This document shows, piece by piece, positions 8,405-17,469 of a DNA stretch of 64,000 nucleotides (positions are counted from its first letter, which is position 1; every line of letters starts with the position of its first letter). Below the pieces are notes generated by a model. It ran no database searches and had not been told where the DNA came from. It worked only from the letters and a program-made list of their open reading frames with translations. The stretch is from an uncultured Actinomycetes bacterium (GTDB taxonomy: Bacteria; Actinomycetota; Actinomycetes; Mycobacteriales; Nakamurellaceae), in assembly GCA_937926105.1 (NCBI GenBank), contig CALANS010000028.1, forward strand, positions 241,097 to 305,096, written 5' to 3'. The translations under genes were made by a program, and so were the position numbers.

Positions 8405-10129
8405 GTGGCCGACAGGGCGTGGGCGTCCCGACTGGGACCCGAACAGCGCGTTGCGAACTGGGCGCGGCTGGCCGGCGGCACCTTCGATGTGTTGGTGATC
8501 GGCGGCGGCGTGGTCGGCGCCGGCGTCGCCCTAGACGCCGTCACCCGTGGATTGTCGGTAGCGCTGGTGGAGGCGCGCGATCTGGCGTCGGGCACCTCCT
8601 CGCGATCGTCCAAGCTGTTCCACGGCGGCCTGCGCTACCTGGAGATGCTGGAGTTCGGTCTGGTCCGGGAGGCGTTGGCCGAGCGGGAGTTGATGCTGAC
8701 CACGCTGTGCCCGCACCTGGCCCGGCCGGTGTCCTTTCTCTACCCGCTGCGCCGTCGCATCGTCGAGCGGCCCTACGTGGAGGCCGGGCTGACCCTCTAC
8801 GACAGGCTGGGCGGTGCCCGATCGGTGCCCCGGCACCGTCAGCTCACCCGCGCGGGGGCGTTGCGGTTGTCGCCCGCGCTGCGTAAGGACGCGTTGATCG
8901 GCGGCGTCCGTTACTACGACGGCCAGGTCGACGATGCCCGACACACCCTCACGGTGGCGCGCACCGCCGCGGCCTACGGTGCGGTGGTCCAGCCCTCCAC
9001 CCAGGTCATCGACTTCCTGCGGGAGGCCGACCGGGTCGCCGGTGTGCGGATCCGGGACGTGGAGACCGGAGCCGAGGCGTCGGTGTCCGCGGGCGTGGTG
9101 ATCAACGCCACCGGGGTGTGGACCGACGAGCTGCAGCGGCTGTCCGGCAGTCGCGGGCGATTCCGGGTGCGCGCTTCCAAGGGTGTGCACCTGGTGGTGC
9201 CGCGCGACCGCATCCCCAGCGAGACCGGTCTGATCCTGCGCACCGAATCCAGCGTGCTGTTCGTGATCCCGTGGAAGGCGCACTGGATCATCGGCACCAC
9301 CGACACGGACTGGCACCTGGATCTGGCGCATCCGGCGGCCACCTCGGCCGACATCGATTATCTGTTGCGGCATCTCAACGCAGTGCTGGTCACGCCGATC
9401 ACTCGCGACGACATCCAGGGGGTATATGCCGGGCTGCGCCCGCTGCTGGCGGGGGAGAGCGACGACACCTCGAAGCTGTCCCGCGAACACGCGGTGGCAC
9501 GGGTGGCTCCCGGCCTGGTCGCGATCGCCGGCGGCAAGTACACCACCTACCGGGTGATGGCCGCCGACGCGGTGGACGCGGCGGCAGAGGATCTGCCCGG
9601 CCTGGTGAACCCGTCCTGCACCCGGGAGATCCCGCTGCTGGGGGCGGAGGGCTACCGGGCGCTGGTGAACTCCGCGGAGCGCATCGCGGCGGTGTCCGGG
9701 GTGCACCCGTACCGGATCAAGCATCTGCTGAACCGCTATGGCAGCGCGGTGCACGAGGTGCTGGCACCGGCCGCCGAGCAGCCGGCCTGGCTGGCGCCGC
9801 TGCCCGGTGCCCGGGACTACCTCGAGGTGGAGGCACTGTACGCCGCCACCCACGAGGGAGCCCTGCACGTGGAGGACGTGCTGGCCAGACGCACCCGGGT
9901 CTCCATCGAGTACGCCCACCGAGGGACCGAGACCGCACCCAGGGTGGCCGAGATCCTGGCCGGCGTGCTCGGCTGGTCGCCGGAGCAACAGGCCGTCGAA
10001 GTCGACCGTTATCGAGCGCGGGTCGCCGCCGAGCGGCAGTCCCAAGATGAGCCGGACGACGCGGCCGCCGATCAGGTGCGGCTGACCGCCCCGGACGCGC
10101 GCGACGTCCGGTCGGTGCCAACGGCGTGA
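8405..10129 (+). CDS. glpD: FAD-dependent glycerol-3-phosphate dehydrogenase
   Basis: A 574-residue GlpD-family enzyme that oxidises glycerol 3-phosphate to dihydroxyacetone phosphate and feeds electrons to quinone at the membrane. FAD-binding [17 protein letters not shown] is at about residues 28-44, and the GlpD signature [20 protein letters not shown] follows. [10 protein letters not shown] and [14 protein letters not shown] are the expected later motifs. A C-terminal helical domain (from about 400) is complete. The start is a GTG at 8405. Its stop overlaps the GTG start of the next gene by 4 bp, so glpD is translationally coupled to the DUF4129/MoxR operon. In M. tuberculosis glpD2 lies next to lpdA, consistent with this neighbourhood. 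Confidence 0.95.
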   Translation: MADRAWASRLGPEQRVANWARLAGGTFDVLVIGGGVVGAGVALDAVTRGLSVALVEARDLASGTSSRSSKLFHGGLRYLEMLEFGLVREALAERELMLTTLCPHLARPVSFLYPLRRRIVERPYVEAGLTLYDRLGGARSVPRHRQLTRAGALRLSPALRKDALIGGVRYYDGQVDDARHTLTVARTAAAYGAVVQPSTQVIDFLREADRVAGVRIRDVETGAEASVSAGVVINATGVWTDELQRLSGSRGRFRVRASKGVHLVVPRDRIPSETGLILRTESSVLFVIPWKAHWIIGTTDTDWHLDLAHPAATSADIDYLLRHLNAVLVTPITRDDIQGVYAGLRPLLAGESDDTSKLSREHAVARVAPGLVAIAGGKYTTYRVMAADAVDAAAEDLPGLVNPSCTREIPLLGAEGYRALVNSAERIAAVSGVHPYRIKHLLNRYGSAVHEVLAPAAEQPAWLAPLPGARDYLEVEALYAATHEGALHVEDVLARRTRVSIEYAHRGTETAPRVAEILAGVLGWSPEQQAVEVDRYRARVAAERQSQDEPDDAAADQVRLTAPDARDVRSVPTA

Positions 10130-10983
10130 GCGGACAGATCCCATTCCGGCGGCCCGACCCCTCCCGCCGGCTTCCGGCCTGGGTGACGGCGCTGGTGCTG
10201 GCGGCCGCGGCAGCGGGGCTGACGCTCGCCGTGCTGTTGGCCGCCCGCGCCGGTCCGCTGGAGGCGCACCCGCCCACCGTGCAGCCGCAGGTGCCGACCG
10301 CGCCGCCTCGGTCCGCCGGGACGCCGCCGCCGCTGCCGAGCATGCAGCCGCAGCAGACCCAGACGGATACCGACTGGTTGTGGTGGGTCGCGGCGGTACT
10401 CGGCGGGCTGCTGGTGTTGCTGTTGGTGATCTGGCTGATCCGTGCACTGCGGCGTCCCGGCCGGATCGTCGCCGTCCCCGGCGGTACGGCGACGCCACCG
10501 GGATCGCCGGTCAGCCTTGATTGGCTGGACGAACGTGCCCCCGTCGACCTGACCGACGATCGCACCTTCGACCCGCTGCGCGCGGCCGACGACATCATCG
10601 CGTGCTGGACGGCCGTCGAGGCGGCCGCCGCCAGCGCCGGGCGCCCGCGTGGGTCCGCGAGCACGCCGACCGAGTTTCTGCAGCGCCTCACGGAGCGATG
10701 GGGCGACGCGCCCGCGGCCCCGATCAGCTCGTCCGGCGGTGACGGGATTCTCGGCCCACCGCCGGTCGCCGGCTGGAGTGCCTCGACGGTGCTGCTGCGG
10801 CTCTACCATCGGGCACGGTTCGACACCGCGGCGCTCGCCCCGGGAGCGGCCACCGCCGCCCGCTCGGCCGCGCGCGCCCTGCTGGCCCGGATCCCGTGGC
10901 AGGCAGGGAGTTCCGGGGTGGATCGGCACCCTCCGGACGGCCCGGTGGATGCGGCGGCGCGGCGCGGCGGGGAACACCGGTGA
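10126..10983 (+). CDS. DUF4129-domain membrane protein
   Basis: A 285-residue protein. A transmembrane helix lies at about residues 18-41 and a second at about 83-106, separated by a Pro-rich extracellular stretch with PPTVQPQVPTAPP. The C-terminal cytoplasmic region (ADDIIACWTAVEAAA, TPTEFLQRLTERW, LLRLYHRARFDT) matches the DUF4129 pattern found with MoxR ATPases and transglutaminase-like proteins. The GTG start overlaps the glpD stop and its own stop overlaps the next GTG start, so it is the first gene of a tightly coupled five-gene set. The role is unknown; MoxR/DUF58 systems are thought to act as chaperones or to affect the cell envelope. Confidence 0.8.
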   Translation: MSGQIPFRRPDPSRRLPAWVTALVLAAAAAGLTLAVLLAARAGPLEAHPPTVQPQVPTAPPRSAGTPPPLPSMQPQQTQTDTDWLWWVAAVLGGLLVLLLVIWLIRALRRPGRIVAVPGGTATPPGSPVSLDWLDERAPVDLTDDRTFDPLRAADDIIACWTAVEAAAASAGRPRGSASTPTEFLQRLTERWGDAPAAPISSSGGDGILGPPPVAGWSASTVLLRLYHRARFDTAALAPGAATAARSAARALLARIPWQAGSSGVDRHPPDGPVDAAARRGGEHR

Positions 10984-11705
10984 CGCGCCCGACCCCCGGT
11001 CGGCCGCACCGCCGCGGCGTCGCCCAGTCGCTCGGCGGAGCCGCCCGCCCCGCTCCGCGCCGCTCGCTGGCCGCCCGGATGGACGACGTCGACCACGGCG
11101 ACACCGACCCCGACACCAACACCGCAGTCGCCCCGTGGTGGCGATCGCTGACGTGGCCGGTGATCGCCGGGGCCGTCGCGACCGCCGGCATGCTGGCCAG
11201 CGGAGTACCGGTCTGGCGAGCCGTCGTCATCGCCGTTGCCTGCGGTGCCGCGCTGTGGTCGATCGTCGTCTCGCTCTCCGTCGCGCGTCCCGAGTGGCCC
11301 TACGACCTGCCGGTCGACGTGCATCGCGCCCCCACCACCTGGCAGGTTCCCGGCCTGGTCGGCGCGATGGAGTCGGACGTGTCCTTCCAGCAATACCTGC
11401 GGCCCCGGCTGTGGTCACTGGCCCAGCAGTTGTTGCGCCGCAGGGGGATCGACCCTGATTCGGAACGGGCCGCCGCTCTGATCGGCCCACGTGAATATGC
11501 GCTGCTGACCGGAGCCGACACCGACTCGCGGCGGGCGATGGCCTCCGTTCCGGTGCTGTGCCAGGTCATCGCCCGGCTCGCGGTGGCCCCCGACGCCGAC
11601 AGCGAACCGGCCATCCGCAATCCCGCGCTCGCCGGGCTTGCCGGCCGACCCGCGCGCCCGGCGCGCCGCACTCCCCAGCACCCGACGGAAGGACCCCACC
11701 GGTGA
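10980..11705 (+). CDS. Membrane protein of the MoxR/DUF58 operon
   Basis: A 241-residue protein with an N-terminal basic, cytoplasmic stretch, then two adjacent hydrophobic segments (WPVIAGAVATAGMLASG and VVIAVACGAALWSIVVSL) forming a hairpin at about residues 58-98. The rest is soluble and contains QQLLRRRGIDPDSERAAALIGPREYALLT. This last motif is typical of small actinobacterial proteins that sit between DUF4129 and MoxR genes. The GTG at 10980 is chosen because it overlaps the preceding stop by 4 bp (GTGA); the frame is open upstream but shows no similarity. The stop again overlaps the MoxR start. Function is unknown beyond the operon context. Confidence 0.75.
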   Translation: MTRPTPGRPHRRGVAQSLGGAARPAPRRSLAARMDDVDHGDTDPDTNTAVAPWWRSLTWPVIAGAVATAGMLASGVPVWRAVVIAVACGAALWSIVVSLSVARPEWPYDLPVDVHRAPTTWQVPGLVGAMESDVSFQQYLRPRLWSLAQQLLRRRGIDPDSERAAALIGPREYALLTGADTDSRRAMASVPVLCQVIARLAVAPDADSEPAIRNPALAGLAGRPARPARRTPQHPTEGPHR

Positions 11706-12745
11706 CCGAAACCCCGCCCCAGACCGCCGAATCGCTGCCCGAGCCGTTGCCGCCCGCGGAGGTCGCGCGCCGGGCCGGTGCCATCGCCGACGCGGTCGGC
11801 ACCGCCGTGGTGGGGCACCGGCACGCGCTGCTGATGTCCCTGGCCGCCATCCTGGCCGGCGGGCACGTGCTCATCGAGGACAATCCCGGCCTGGGCAAGA
11901 CGCTGTTGGCCCGCTCGTTGTCTGGCGCGCTGGGTCTGGAGTTTCGTCGGCTGCAGTTCACCCCCGACCTGCTGCCGGCCGATATCACCGGCTCCTACCT
12001 GTACCACCCCGGTACCGGGGAGTTCCGCTTCCAGGCCGGTCCGATCTTCTGCGGTCTGCTGCTGGCCGACGAGCTCAACCGCACCCCGCCCAAGACTCAG
12101 TCCGCGCTGCTGGAGGCCATGCAGGAGGGGCAGGTCAGCGTGGAGGGCAACACCCATCCGCTGCCCGCGCCGTTCCATGTGATTGCGACGGCCAACCAGA
12201 TCGAGTACGAGGGCACCTATCCGCTGCCGGAGGCGCAGCTGGACCGGTTCCTGGTGCGGCTGCGGCTGGGCTATCCCTCCGGCGATGCCGAGCACGAGAT
12301 GCTGCGTCGCCGCATCGCCCGGGCGGCCGGGGATCCTCCGGTCGAGCCGGTCACGGGTCCGGCCGGCCTGTTGAGGCTGCAGCGGTCGGTGGAGCAAGTG
12401 CGGGTCGACGAGGATGTGATGGGCTACTGCGTGGACCTGGCCCGGGCCAGCCGCAGCCACCCGTCCGTCGAGGTGGGCATCTCGCCGCGCGGCACCCAGG
12501 CGTTGCTGCTGCTGGCCCGTACCTGGGCGGTGCTGGACGGGCGGGGTTTCGTGCTGCCGGAGGACGTCAAGCAGGTGGCCGTACCGGCGTGGGGGCACCG
12601 GCTGGTGCTCAAGCTGCAGGCCTACGCCGACGCGGTGTCCGCGGAGGACGTCGTCGCCGGTTTGCTGTCGTCGGTCTCGGCGCCCCCGGCCGACCGGATC
12701 GTTGCGGCGCACGACGCGGCCGGCGGCCCGACGATCCCGGCATGA
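11702..12745 (+). CDS. MoxR-family AAA+ ATPase
   Basis: A 347-residue AAA+ ATPase. Walker A is read as IEDNPGLGKT at about residues 58-67 (family consensus ExxPGxGKT), Walker B as LLLADELNRTPPK near 120, and the MoxR hallmark QSALLEAMQEGQVSVEG follows. ATANQIEYEGTYPLPEAQLDRF is the sensor region, complete and typical. MoxR proteins act as chaperone-like ATPases, usually with a DUF58/VWA partner, which here is the next gene. The GTG at 11702 overlaps the previous stop by 4 bp, and the stop overlaps the ATG of the DUF58 gene. Confidence 0.93.
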   Translation: MTETPPQTAESLPEPLPPAEVARRAGAIADAVGTAVVGHRHALLMSLAAILAGGHVLIEDNPGLGKTLLARSLSGALGLEFRRLQFTPDLLPADITGSYLYHPGTGEFRFQAGPIFCGLLLADELNRTPPKTQSALLEAMQEGQVSVEGNTHPLPAPFHVIATANQIEYEGTYPLPEAQLDRFLVRLRLGYPSGDAEHEMLRRRIARAAGDPPVEPVTGPAGLLRLQRSVEQVRVDEDVMGYCVDLARASRSHPSVEVGISPRGTQALLLLARTWAVLDGRGFVLPEDVKQVAVPAWGHRLVLKLQAYADAVSAEDVVAGLLSSVSAPPADRIVAAHDAAGGPTIPA

Positions 12746-14178
12746 CGACGGTGCCGGCGCCCTGGCGGGATCACCTGGGGCGCAGCCGCTTCGGCCGCTG
12801 GACCCGCACCGCTGCCTGGTATCGCGTCCCCGGGCTGGTGGCGCTGGCGGCCGGGGTGGGGCTGGCCACCGGCCGGCCGGACGTCGCCGCGCTGGCCGCC
12901 CCACTGCTGCTGGTCTGGATCGCATCGCTGCTGGCCACCCGGCCGCTGCTGGGCGCCCGCACGCCGCACGCCGAGATCGAGGTCGACGAGACCTCGTTTG
13001 GCAGCAACACCGCGGAGGTGGCCACCGAGCTGACCGGCACGGATGGGGCGGCGTTCGTCTCGGTGGCGCAGCCCGGCGTGGACGGCGGGCCCATGGCGCA
13101 GATGGTGACGATTCCCGGCGGGGAGCCGAATACCGTGCTGCGCAGCCGATTCCGTACCCAGGCGTGGGGGCCCACCACGGTGGCCCGGCCAGACCTGCTG
13201 GGGGCAGGCCCGGACGGGCTGTACCTGACCGGCCCGGTGCGCCGCGGGCCCACCCGAAGCGAACTGGTGCTGCCCGAGGTGGCGGCGATGGCGCCGCTGG
13301 TGCTGCCGCCGATCCTGGGCGGCTGGGCCGGGGCGCATGTCAGCCGTCGGCCGGGCCAGGGCAGCGACCTGGTCGACCTGCGGGAGTTCGCGCCGGGCGA
13401 CCGGCTGCGGTCGATCCACTGGCGGGCTTACGCCCGGCACCAGCGGTTGTACACCCGGCGTACCCTGTCGGACGCCGACGCCGAGCTGATGATCTGCCTG
13501 GATTTGTCGGCGATCCTGGAACCACGTCGGCCCCGCCCACCCATCGGCCGCATTGCGCAGATGACCGACGCGATCCGGCGGGCGCTGCGCGAGCTGGCCG
13601 ACCGGGCCGCCGAGCGGCGCGGCGACGACGGGCCGCAACGCCGCAGGGATGCCGAGCGTCGGATGCGGGCCTCCAGCCTGGATCTGACGGTCGCGGCCGC
13701 CGCCGCGGTGGCCGCCGCGCACCTCGGGCAAGGCGACCGGGTCGGACTGATGACGGCGACCATGCCCCGCCGGATGGTGCGCTCCGGCACCGGAAACCGT
13801 CAGCTGCAACGGATCCGGCATCAGCTGGCGGTGCTGGACGATCACCGGTTCCGGCTGCTGGAGGTCCCGCTGTGGGGGCTGCGGCCGGGTCAGATCGTGG
13901 TGTGGTGCTCGCCGCTGGTGTCCGACGCGGCGGCGGATGCCGCGCTGGATTGCAGTGCGCGGGGCCACCGGGTGATCGTCGTCGACACGCTGCCGCTGTC
14001 CGGCATGCTGCGCCGGGCCACCGTGGCGGACGCTCATCACCTCCGGATACTGACGGTGGAGCGGGAGTTGCGCTGCGATCGGCTGCGGGCGCGAGGCATC
14101 TCGGTGCTCAGCTGGGACGCCGGCGACATTTCCGGACAGCTGACCGTCGCGCGAAACGTGTTGCGGAGTCGGCGATGA
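12742..14178 (+). CDS. DUF58-domain protein
   Basis: A 478-residue protein. Two close hydrophobic segments at about residues 27-65 form an N-terminal membrane anchor. The DUF58 signature GSDLVDLREFAPGDRLRSIHWRAYARHQRLYTR is centred near residue 225, and a VWA-like region follows (ELMICLDLSAILEP). An Arg-rich insertion near 290-315 (DRAAERRGDDGPQRRRDAERR) is unusual. The gene overlaps the MoxR stop by 4 bp, as expected for partners. The family is widespread with MoxR, where the DUF58 protein probably is the substrate adaptor at the membrane. The specific process is not known. Confidence 0.9.
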   Translation: MTTVPAPWRDHLGRSRFGRWTRTAAWYRVPGLVALAAGVGLATGRPDVAALAAPLLLVWIASLLATRPLLGARTPHAEIEVDETSFGSNTAEVATELTGTDGAAFVSVAQPGVDGGPMAQMVTIPGGEPNTVLRSRFRTQAWGPTTVARPDLLGAGPDGLYLTGPVRRGPTRSELVLPEVAAMAPLVLPPILGGWAGAHVSRRPGQGSDLVDLREFAPGDRLRSIHWRAYARHQRLYTRRTLSDADAELMICLDLSAILEPRRPRPPIGRIAQMTDAIRRALRELADRAAERRGDDGPQRRRDAERRMRASSLDLTVAAAAAVAAAHLGQGDRVGLMTATMPRRMVRSGTGNRQLQRIRHQLAVLDDHRFRLLEVPLWGLRPGQIVVWCSPLVSDAAADAALDCSARGHRVIVVDTLPLSGMLRRATVADAHHLRILTVERELRCDRLRARGISVLSWDAGDISGQLTVARNVLRSRR

Positions 14179-14687
14179 CGACCACGACGAGCGGCGGCGG
14201 AAGACCCGCGGCGGCGGTCGCGGGCGTTGGCGGGCCCCCCGCGGGGTTGGGCGGCAGCGGTCGGCCGGGTGCGAGCGGTGGAGCGGTGCCCGGCTGGTGT
14301 CTGCGGCTGGCGCTGGCCGCCGTCGCGGCGGGCGCCGTCGGCGTGGCGATGGCGGGGGCGCCGCAGATCGGGGTGCTGTCGGTGGCGGGCATCGTGATGA
14401 TGCTGCTGGCGCTGGGTACGGCGCTGGCCCCGGACAGCGTGCTGCCACTGCTGCTCCTCGTCGGGCTGGTGATCTACCGGGTGGTGGCGCCGGGGCCTAC
14501 GCTGGACGCCGGGCTGGCCGCCTTGCTGGTGTTGATGCCGCTGATCCACCAGCTGGCCGGTGTTGCCGGGGCGATTCCGCTACGCTCCCGATGCCGCTGG
14601 CGAGTACTGCGGCCGGCGGCTCAGCGATTGGCGGTGGCGGTGCTGCCGGTCGAGATCGCCGTGCTGGTGGCCGCTATCATCCTCTGA
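14175..14687 (+). CDS. Small integral membrane protein
   Basis: A 170-residue protein, the last gene of the glpD/MoxR operon, starting at an ATG that overlaps the DUF58 stop. The first 40 residues are Gly/Ala/Pro-rich and probably disordered in the cytoplasm. Four hydrophobic segments follow at about residues 45-65, 70-90, 95-125 and 145-170, and the protein ends within the last one. No catalytic motif is seen. Proteins of this kind often end MoxR/DUF58 operons of actinobacteria, but no function is assigned. Confidence 0.7.
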   Translation: MTTTTSGGGRPAAAVAGVGGPPAGLGGSGRPGASGGAVPGWCLRLALAAVAAGAVGVAMAGAPQIGVLSVAGIVMMLLALGTALAPDSVLPLLLLVGLVIYRVVAPGPTLDAGLAALLVLMPLIHQLAGVAGAIPLRSRCRWRVLRPAAQRLAVAVLPVEIAVLVAAIIL

Positions 14688-14739
14688 CCCGCCGCTGAGG
14701 GGCCGCTCCCCGGGTGCGTGGGCCCGTTTCTGTGCCGGC

Positions 14740-16194
14740 TTACCAGGTGCCGCGATGCTCCGGCACCCGCACGATCAGCGGCAATACGACGATCAGGACG
14801 ACCGCGAATACCGCGAAGATGTGCCCCTGCACGAGGCCTGGGTCGTGGCTGCGGGCCAGGATGGCGGTGCTGATCGAGATCGCGGTGATGGCGCCGGCCT
14901 GCCGGAAGGTGCCGCGCAGTCCCGCGATCGACGCCGCGTGTTGCGGGGCCAGTTGCAGCGATGCATTGCTCGCAGCCGGGTTCACCATGCCCATGCCCAG
15001 TCCGGTGACTCCCGCAGCAATGCTCAGCCAGCCGTACGGGTCCATTCCGACAGGTGCCAGCGCCATCATCAGCAGCCCGATCGCCGTCACCACGAAGCCA
15101 ACCATCATCGGTGGCCGGTATCCGGTGCGACGCAACGCGAACGCCGTGAGTCCGCCAACCGCGATCATGCCCAGCGCCCGCGCGGTGAGCAGTGTTCCCG
15201 ACCCGAGGCTGTCGATGTCGTAGCGCTCGGTGGCATACAACGGCACCAGCGCACTGAGTCCGAGTGCCGCGCCGCCGAACAGGAAGTTGATCAGGTTCAT
15301 CACGCCGAACCCATGTCCGCGCAATAAGTCCAGCGGGATGAAGGGTGCACGACTGCGCGCGGAATGTGCGACGAAACACCCGAGGGCGAGGGTGGCCACA
15401 ACCTCCGGAATCAGGAATGTGGGGCTCAACGGACCGGTTCCGGGCTCACCGAGCAGCGCGATCCCCATCATCGCCGCGAGCAGCCCAGTTCCGAGCAGAG
15501 CCAGGCCGAGCACGTTGATCGGTTCGCGGGCGGGGCGGGGCGGGTTGGCGGGCAGCACTCGCGCTCCCACGATCACCAGAGCGACACCAATGGGAACGTT
15601 AACCAGGAAGATGCCTCGCCACGACCAATACGTCACGAACAGACCGCCCAACACCGGGCCGATCAGTGCCCCGACCGGGATGATGCTGGTGAACAGCCCG
15701 ACTGCCCGATCCCGGGCGGAGCCGAAGTGGTCCACGACGATGCCGGTTGCTGACGGCATGAAGGCCGCGCCGCCCACCGCCTGGATCGCTCGCAGCGCCA
15801 CCAGCAGGTAGATCGAATTCGCCAGGCCGCAGGCCAGCGATGCCACGGTGAACAGCGAAACGGATATCAGAAAGATGGTGCGACGGCCATACTGATCGCT
15901 GATTCGCCCGGCCAATGGAAGGATCAGGATACGGCCAAGGGAGTAGATGGTGATCGTCCAACCGGCCCAGTTGATCGACGCTTGCAGATCGTGCTGCAGA
16001 TCGGGTAGCGCAGTGGCCACGATGGTCTGGTCGATGGAGCTCATGAGCAGCGCCACGGAGACCACGGCGAATATCGCCCAGCGTCGTGGGTGGGGCGACT
16101 GCTCCGACGGCCCTACCGAGGCCGGCAGATCGGAGCGCTCCGAGGTGGCTGCCACGCGCGGACTCCCCAGGGGGAGGTTCGGTGTGGCTGCCAC
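14740..16194 (-). CDS. MFS drug-efflux type transporter (DHA2 family)
   Basis: A 484-residue major facilitator with 12-14 membrane segments. Residues from about 40 read AIFAVVSVALLMSSIDQTIVATALPDLQ, with the Asp-Gln-Thr signature of motif D1 in the 14-helix drug:H+ antiporters. GRISDQYGRRTIFL is motif A, and FTSIIPVGALIGPVLGG is motif C, typical of exporters. The most upstream start is a GTG at 16194. An in-frame GTG at 16155 has a better GGGGAG ribosome site and would give 471 residues; the two GTG sites begin the same 11-bp stretch. The gene diverges from a MarR regulator, so efflux of a small toxic compound is the likely role. Substrate unknown. Confidence 0.88.
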   Translation of the reverse strand: MAATPNLPLGSPRVAATSERSDLPASVGPSEQSPHPRRWAIFAVVSVALLMSSIDQTIVATALPDLQHDLQASINWAGWTITIYSLGRILILPLAGRISDQYGRRTIFLISVSLFTVASLACGLANSIYLLVALRAIQAVGGAAFMPSATGIVVDHFGSARDRAVGLFTSIIPVGALIGPVLGGLFVTYWSWRGIFLVNVPIGVALVIVGARVLPANPPRPAREPINVLGLALLGTGLLAAMMGIALLGEPGTGPLSPTFLIPEVVATLALGCFVAHSARSRAPFIPLDLLRGHGFGVMNLINFLFGGAALGLSALVPLYATERYDIDSLGSGTLLTARALGMIAVGGLTAFALRRTGYRPPMMVGFVVTAIGLLMMALAPVGMDPYGWLSIAAGVTGLGMGMVNPAASNASLQLAPQHAASIAGLRGTFRQAGAITAISISTAILARSHDPGLVQGHIFAVFAVVLIVVLPLIVRVPEHRGTW

Positions 16195-16214
16195 GTCTCA
16201 GAGGATATACTGTG

Positions 16215-16230
16215 CTTGCCGATAAGCAAG
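16215..16230. promoter_or_regulatory. Candidate MarR operator between exporter and regulator
   Basis: In the 82-bp gap between the divergent exporter and MarR genes, CTTGC at 16215-16219 is mirrored by GCAAG at 16226-16230 with a 6-bp spacer. TTGC/GCAA half-sites are common among MarR-family operators. AT-rich GATATAC sits just beside it and could be part of a -10 element for the exporter. It is a short palindrome, so confidence is moderate. Confidence 0.45.
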
Positions 16231-16276
16231 TAGTCTGGCACTGGGTGCTACGCGGCGGTGCGCCGCGGGAGGGACG

Positions 16277-16729
16277 GTGACGGTGGACGCGGATGCGGTG
16301 GCGCGACTGCGGCGAGCGACGGCGAAGCTGGCCAGGGTCTTGAACGCGCCTGCCACTGAGGAGGGCCTGACGCCGACCCAGTCCTCCGTGCTCGGGCTGG
16401 TCGCCAACCGGGGTCCGATCAGCCTGGCGAACCTGATCGACCTGGAGCGGGTCAATCCGACCATGCTGTCCCGCGTGATCGGCAAGCTGGATGAGCGCGG
16501 GCTGCTGCGCCGGGTACCCGACCCGGACGATCTACGCGCGGCGTGGGTCGAGGTGACCGAGCGGGGAAGCGCAGTCCATCAGCGAATCAGGGACCGGCGC
16601 ATGGCGACCGTCGCCGAGTGCATCGTTGAGTTACCTGCCCGGCAGGTGGATGCGCTGACCAGGGCGCTGCCGGCCCTGGAGTCGCTGGCGGAGCACCTGG
16701 AGCGGCGTGGCGCCTCGCGTGCGGGCTGA
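16277..16729 (+). CDS. MarR-family transcription regulator
   Basis: A 150-residue winged-helix protein. The DNA-binding region contains LTPTQSSVLGLVANRGPISLANLIDLERVNPTMLSRVIGKLDERGLLRRVPDPDD, a clear MarR recognition helix and wing. N- and C-terminal helices for dimerisation are present (KLARVLNA at the start, ALTRALPALESLAEHLE at the end). The GTG at 16277 has GGGAGGGA immediately upstream. It diverges from an efflux gene with a small palindrome between them, the usual arrangement in which a MarR protein represses both genes until a ligand binds. Ligand unknown. Confidence 0.9.
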   Translation: MTVDADAVARLRRATAKLARVLNAPATEEGLTPTQSSVLGLVANRGPISLANLIDLERVNPTMLSRVIGKLDERGLLRRVPDPDDLRAAWVEVTERGSAVHQRIRDRRMATVAECIVELPARQVDALTRALPALESLAEHLERRGASRAG

Positions 16730-16790
16730 CCGGGCGCCCCGGGCCCCTTCCTGGTGACTGTTTGCCTCCGGACTGACGGGTGCTGCAGTC

Positions 16791-17399
16791 TCAGTCGCCC
16801 AGTTCACGCCTGCGATGCCGGTCGTCTCGAATCCGATCGTTCCGGAGTCGCTGGCGGCCGTCCCCGGCGCCCGGGTTCGGCTCCTTCCAATCCGGCCCCC
16901 AGATGCTGCCGGCGATCGCCGAGATCGCCGGGATCAGCAGGAACCACTGCCAGTGGTCGGTCAGGAAGAACAGGGCGAGTGCCACGAACACCGACGCGGC
17001 CGCGGCGGCCCCGACCAGCTTCTGTGCGGCGCTGCGGGTGTCGCCGGTAACCGGCGGCTGGCCGCGGCCGGGCGGCATCAGTCCGCCCGGCCCGACCGGC
17101 GTGGCGGCGGGCACCGCCGACCCCGGCACCGCCACGGCGGGCAGCACGGGATGCGGGGCGGGCAGGTCGTCGAACAGCGCGCCGAGCTCGTCGGCCGTCT
17201 TGACCACGGTGACGCGTGCGCTGCGGTCGCCGTACTCGTCCATCGTGATACGACCCGCGGACAGATGCTCGCCGAGGGCCTGCAGCGCCGAGTTGCGCTC
17301 CGTGTCGCCGACGCGCATCAACCCGGGTGACAGGGGAGTGGAGCCCGACGTCGGGCGCTCGGAGCCCGGCGAGACAACCGGGTCGTGGGAGTCACTCAT
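16791..17399 (-). CDS. DUF1707-domain membrane protein
   Basis: A 202-residue protein. Residues about 25-80 contain LMRVGDTERNSALQALGEHLSAGRITMDEYGDR, the DUF1707 (SHOCT-like) signature common in actinobacteria. A Pro/Gly-rich spacer follows, then two hydrophobic segments (VGAAAAASVFVALALFFL and WFLLIPAISAIAGSIWG) near the C-terminus and a final basic tail. The ATG at 17399 is chosen because the domain and family start there; the frame is open upstream. It lies 71 bp downstream of the biotin carboxylase gene in the same direction. DUF1707 proteins are small envelope-associated proteins without a known job. Confidence 0.82.
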   Translation of the reverse strand: MSDSHDPVVSPGSERPTSGSTPLSPGLMRVGDTERNSALQALGEHLSAGRITMDEYGDRSARVTVVKTADELGALFDDLPAPHPVLPAVAVPGSAVPAATPVGPGGLMPPGRGQPPVTGDTRSAAQKLVGAAAAASVFVALALFFLTDHWQWFLLIPAISAIAGSIWGPDWKEPNPGAGDGRQRLRNDRIRDDRHRRRELGD

Positions 17400-17469
17400 T
17401 CCTGTCACGGTAGCCGGTTCCGGGCTGATCGACTCGGCCGGCGCGTGCCGCCCGACGAACGGGACGTGG

